Assembly (NCBI GenBank): GCA_030039095.1
Contig: JASHQP010000738.1
Coordinates: 1-8,326 of the forward strand
Length of the DNA stretch: 8,326 bases
DNA from: Streptosporangiaceae bacterium
GTDB lineage: Bacteria; Actinomycetota; Actinomycetes; Streptosporangiales; Streptosporangiaceae
Direction of reading: 5' to 3'
Shown here: piece after piece, positions 7,091 to 8,326 of the stretch
Layout of the letters: each line of letters opens with the position of its first letter
How positions within the stretch are numbered: position 1 is the first letter of the stretch
Notes under the pieces: model-generated
The model's input: the letters and a program-made list of their open reading frames with translations, nothing else
Database searches by the model: none
What the model was told of the DNA's origin: nothing
Program-made: the position numbers and the translations under genes

Positions 7091-7102
7091 ACCCCTGGAG
7101 AA
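7091..7102 (+). repeat. Right terminal inverted repeat of the Tn554-type element
   Basis: ACCCCTGGAGAA, exact reverse complement of 2639-2650, directly followed by the right CCGGCT. It marks the right boundary of the element. Confidence 0.88.
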
Positions 7103-7108
7103 CCGGCT
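7103..7108 (+). repeat. Right copy of hexamer CCGGCT flanking the Tn554-type element
   Basis: Direct repeat of 2633-2638, in the codons CGG CTG of the right transposase piece. The reading phase is identical to that of the left copy. Confidence 0.85.
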
Positions 7109-7181
7109 GCACTCCACCCTGGGCTACCGGACACCGCTCGAAGCCCTTACCGACTACCAGGCCGCAGCAGCCGCTGCATGA
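7103..7181 (+). pseudogene. IS3-family transposase fragment, right piece (C-terminus and stop)
   Basis: Reads RLHSTLGYRTPLEALTDYQ, an alanine run, and TGA at 7179-7181. The RLHSTLGYRTP motif is the classical C-terminal signature of IS3-family OrfB. Upstream of 7103 the same frame (GYVRFAPLEN) is not transposase-like and belongs to the Tn554-type element. Joined to the left piece at CCGGCT it gives YNTIRLHSTLGYRTP without a frame change, so both pieces most likely come from one insertion sequence. Confidence 0.88.
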
Positions 7182-7191
7182 TCAAAAACCC

Positions 7192-7223
7192 TAGGAACTG
7201 TCCAAGAACCTTGACACAGCTCA
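7192..7223 (+). repeat. Putative right terminal repeat of the IS3-family element
   Basis: The stretch TAGGAACTGTCCAAGAACC followed by TTGACACAGCTCA lies just after the transposase stop. It resembles IS3-family ends, whose outer sequence read inward is TG...GTCAAG...TTGGACAG. The partner left end is not found near 2290-2490, in keeping with loss of the 5' part of the IS. The outer boundary is approximate. Confidence 0.45.
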
Positions 7224-7238
7224 CCACCCGTTTAGAGG
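7211..7238 (+). promoter_or_regulatory. Outward-facing -35 element in the IS end, possible weak promoter
   Basis: A perfect TTGACA at 7211-7216 is followed after 16 bases by TAGAGG (7233-7238), a poor -10. IS3-family right ends often carry an outward -35 box that makes a promoter when joined to a -10. It points toward the solute-binding-protein gene, 250 bases away. Confidence 0.3.
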
Positions 7239-7347
7239 TGCTAAAGAGGTATGTGAGAATTGTTAGTTGCACTCAACCAGAGTGAGACCAATGATAGTTG
7301 GCAAGAGCGAAAGGCCCACTTGGGAAGCCGAGGGACGAGGTCGGCGC

Positions 7348-7407
7348 GATCTTCTCTGTTCCTGCTGTTGGGCAATCCGTAAGCCAACAGCAGGAACAAG
7401 GAAGATC
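7348..7407 (+). repeat. Long inverted repeat (24-nt arms, 12-nt loop) upstream of the lipoprotein gene
   Basis: Left arm 7348-7371 runs from GATCTTC to GTTCCTGCTGTTGG. Right arm 7384-7407 runs from CCAACAGCAGGAAC to GAAGATC. The arms pair at 22 of 24 positions: 14 inner pairs, two mismatches around one pair, then 7 outer pairs. The loop is GCAATCCGTAAG. There is no T-run on either side. It lies 88 bases before the ATG at 7496. It could be a leader hairpin or attenuator, a terminator that does not need T residues, or the remains of a small inverted-repeat element. Confidence 0.8.
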
Positions 7408-7482
7408 GATTATCGCATGCAGGCGGACTGCGCGACAGAGCGTCACGTCGCTGTGGGTGGTTAGCGCGTTCATCTTGTGATC

Positions 7483-7487
7483 GGAGG
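7483..7487 (+). promoter_or_regulatory. Ribosome binding site GGAGG of the lipoprotein gene
   Basis: GGAGG at 7483-7487, eight bases before ATG 7496. It fixes the start of a gene whose stop is beyond the window. Confidence 0.8.
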
Positions 7488-7495
7488 AACGGGAT

Positions 7496-8326
7496 ATGCT
7501 TGCATCACGTTCTCGGCAGGTGGCAGCAGCATTGCTTTGCGTCGCTACGCTTGCCCTCTCTCTGGCAGCCTGTGGCTCCAACAGTTCCACGACAGCGGCA
7601 AGTACATCGGCAGGTATTATTCCCGGTCTCCCCGCTCCTCTCCCATACGACGCTGCCCTATTCAAGCAACTGCCCGCTTCTATCCGTGCTTCTAAGACAA
7701 TTACCGAGGTAGAGGCAGTTCAGCCGCCGATGTTCGCGGTGAGCGCGACAGGAGCTCAGAGCGGCACCGAAATCGACGTGGGCCGTTACCTCGAGGTACT
7801 CCTCGGTATCAAGATAGACCACACCATTGCAGGTAACGAGGGCGATGCCGACGTAGACATCTCGGATGGACGAGCTCAAATAGATATCGGTCCGACAATA
7901 GATACGCTCGCAACCGAGCAGGCTGGCGGCGGCTATAACATTATTGATTGGGCTAGCGACCTCCTTGGCCTAGTTTATGCTAAAGAACACCCGATCACCA
8001 GCTTCCACTCGCTCTGCGGCAAGGGCGTCGCAATTGAGGACGTTCCCCCATTGCTGCGCTTCGTCGCAGCAATGTCCGCCAAGTGCAAGGCCGCTCACCA
8101 GAAGGCGGTCGTGCCATCCTTCTACGGCGACCAGACGGACATGTTTTCAGCGGTGGAAGGGGGACGCGATCTCGGGGCCGTCAGTGGTGCCTTTGCTACT
8201 CAGTACGCAGCCGACGCTAATCCCAGCGTGTTTGGCGCATATACAGTGCCCGCATCGGTGTACCCGTCACAACTGGGCGGCCTCGTGGTCGGTAAGAGCA
8301 CTGGTAGCCTGACGAACGTTCTGCTG
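7496..8326 (+). CDS. Lipoprotein solute-binding protein, family 3 / polar amino-acid type (3' end outside window)
   Basis: Open for 277 codons to the last base of the window, with no stop. The start MLASRSRQ is followed by a hydrophobic stretch and the lipobox LAAC with Cys26. This is a type II signal peptide, so the mature protein should be lipid-anchored outside the membrane. A Ser/Thr-rich linker follows (GSNSSTTAASTSAG). The rest fits the extracytoplasmic fold of family 3 binding proteins: PPMFAVSATG, then GTEIDVGRYLEVLLGIKID, an ISDGRAQIDIG segment where the family has 'L..GK.D', and later a YAKEHPITSFHSLCGKGVAI hinge-like part. Cys174 and Cys197 could form a disulphide. It would deliver an amino acid or similar small ligand to an ABC importer. 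No permease or ATPase is in view, and the ligand cannot be told. Base composition and codons (several ATA, TAT, AAA) are less GC-biased than upstream, so horizontal acquisition or a separate genomic segment is possible. Confidence 0.83.
   Translation, partial: MLASRSRQVAAALLCVATLALSLAACGSNSSTTAASTSAGIIPGLPAPLPYDAALFKQLPASIRASKTITEVEAVQPPMFAVSATGAQSGTEIDVGRYLEVLLGIKIDHTIAGNEGDADVDISDGRAQIDIGPTIDTLATEQAGGGYNIIDWASDLLGLVYAKEHPITSFHSLCGKGVAIEDVPPLLRFVAAMSAKCKAAHQKAVVPSFYGDQTDMFSAVEGGRDLGAVSGAFATQYAADANPSVFGAYTVPASVYPSQLGGLVVGKSTGSLTNVLL

Larger units (their letters stand above)
2639..7102 (+). mobile_element. Compact Tn554-type transposon (tnpA-tnpB-tnpC) with 12-bp terminal inverted repeats
   Basis: A 4464-bp unit with three overlapping genes in the order of Tn554: small tyrosine recombinase, large tyrosine recombinase, small HTH/coiled-coil protein. 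The ends are set by three independent signs: a perfect 12-bp inverted repeat (2639-2650, 7091-7102), the same hexamer CCGGCT immediately outside both repeats, and an IS3 transposase reading frame that is broken at the left hexamer and resumes in the same phase at the right one. No cargo gene is present. The left end has about 135 bases before tnpA and the right end about 95 after tnpC. Transposition is expected to be by tyrosine-recombinase strand exchange through a circular form, not by DDE chemistry; this is inferred from the families. Classical Tn554 carries resistance genes after tnpC and is usually described as lacking terminal inverted repeats, so this one is a simpler, more symmetrical relative. 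Confidence 0.88.
7224..7495 (+). other. Intergenic leader of the solute-binding-protein gene
   Basis: About 270 bases with no convincing gene; the short open frames here are Arg-rich or read through the hairpin. It contains the long hairpin at 7348-7407 and a possible weak promoter (TTGCAC at about 7265 with ATGATA about 18 bases later). It ends with the ribosome site GGAGG. Base composition drops clearly from the transposon side. Confidence 0.5.

Noticed and set aside
2633..7108. CCGGCT pair as a DDE-transposase target duplication
   Set aside because: All transposition genes inside are tyrosine recombinases or their accessory, and the 12-bp arms with a 6-bp spacer fit a recombinase crossover better.
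6815..7285. 156-codon frame across the right end of the element and the IS remnant
   Set aside because: It runs through the inverted repeat and the IS end in a phase different from the transposase, and its composition is Arg/Pro-rich.
7273..7665. 130-codon reverse frame across the long hairpin
   Set aside because: It overlaps the start and signal peptide of the well-supported lipoprotein gene and contains the hairpin palindrome. No domain is seen.
1..8326. CRISPR array, tRNA or rRNA genes, toxin-antitoxin or defence cargo
   Set aside because: No regularly spaced repeats, no cloverleaf or rRNA sequence, and no extra gene inside the transposon beyond tnpA, tnpB and tnpC.

Overview
The window is from a high-GC actinomycete chromosome. 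Most codons end in G or C, GTG starts occur, and the long antisense ORFs that high GC produces are everywhere. Nothing seen fixes the genus.

Layout. (1) Bases 2-2290 hold the end of a probable iron-uptake operon: a fused, two-domain FbpB/SfuB-type ABC permease that enters from the left edge, then 9 bases later a DUF2470 (HugZ/HutZ-like) protein. (2) Bases 2287-2505 hold a possible truncated reverse-strand gene whose stop shares a CTAG with the DUF2470 stop. (3) Bases 2490-2638 and 7103-7181 are two pieces of one IS3-family transposase. They are separated by 4.46 kb and are in frame with each other. (4) Bases 2639-7102 between the pieces are a compact Tn554-type transposon: tyrosine recombinase TnpA (391 aa), large tyrosine recombinase TnpB (835 aa) and small HTH/coiled-coil protein TnpC (185 aa). 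They are joined by two GTGA stop/start overlaps and carry no cargo gene. (5) Bases 7182-7495 hold the putative right end of the IS, an outward TTGACA and a long perfect-looking hairpin. (6) From 7496 to the right edge runs a lower-GC lipoprotein gene for a family 3 (amino-acid type) solute-binding protein, cut off by the window.

The main result is that the ends of the Tn554-type element can be read to the base. A 12-bp perfect inverted repeat (TTCTCCAGGGGT / ACCCCTGGAGAA) sits at 2639-2650 and 7091-7102. Directly outside each copy is the same hexamer, CCGGCT (2633-2638 and 7103-7108). Removing the element with one CCGGCT rejoins the IS3 transposase in frame as ...YNTIRL-HSTLGYRTP..., followed by its stop codon. 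The 12-6-12 geometry (arm, spacer, arm) is what a tyrosine recombinase core site should look like, so CCGGCT is the likely crossover segment.

TnpA has the full R-K-H-R-H-Y set. TnpB has R, K, R, H and Y, but Tyr in place of the first box II His. It also has three tandem C-x4-C...C-x2-(C/H) zinc-finger-like modules at its N-terminus and a Cys cluster at its C-terminus. The three proteins probably act together, as in Tn554. The target is another mobile element that had already lost its 5' part, so the region is a nested, decaying insertion hotspot between an iron operon and an unrelated transporter gene.
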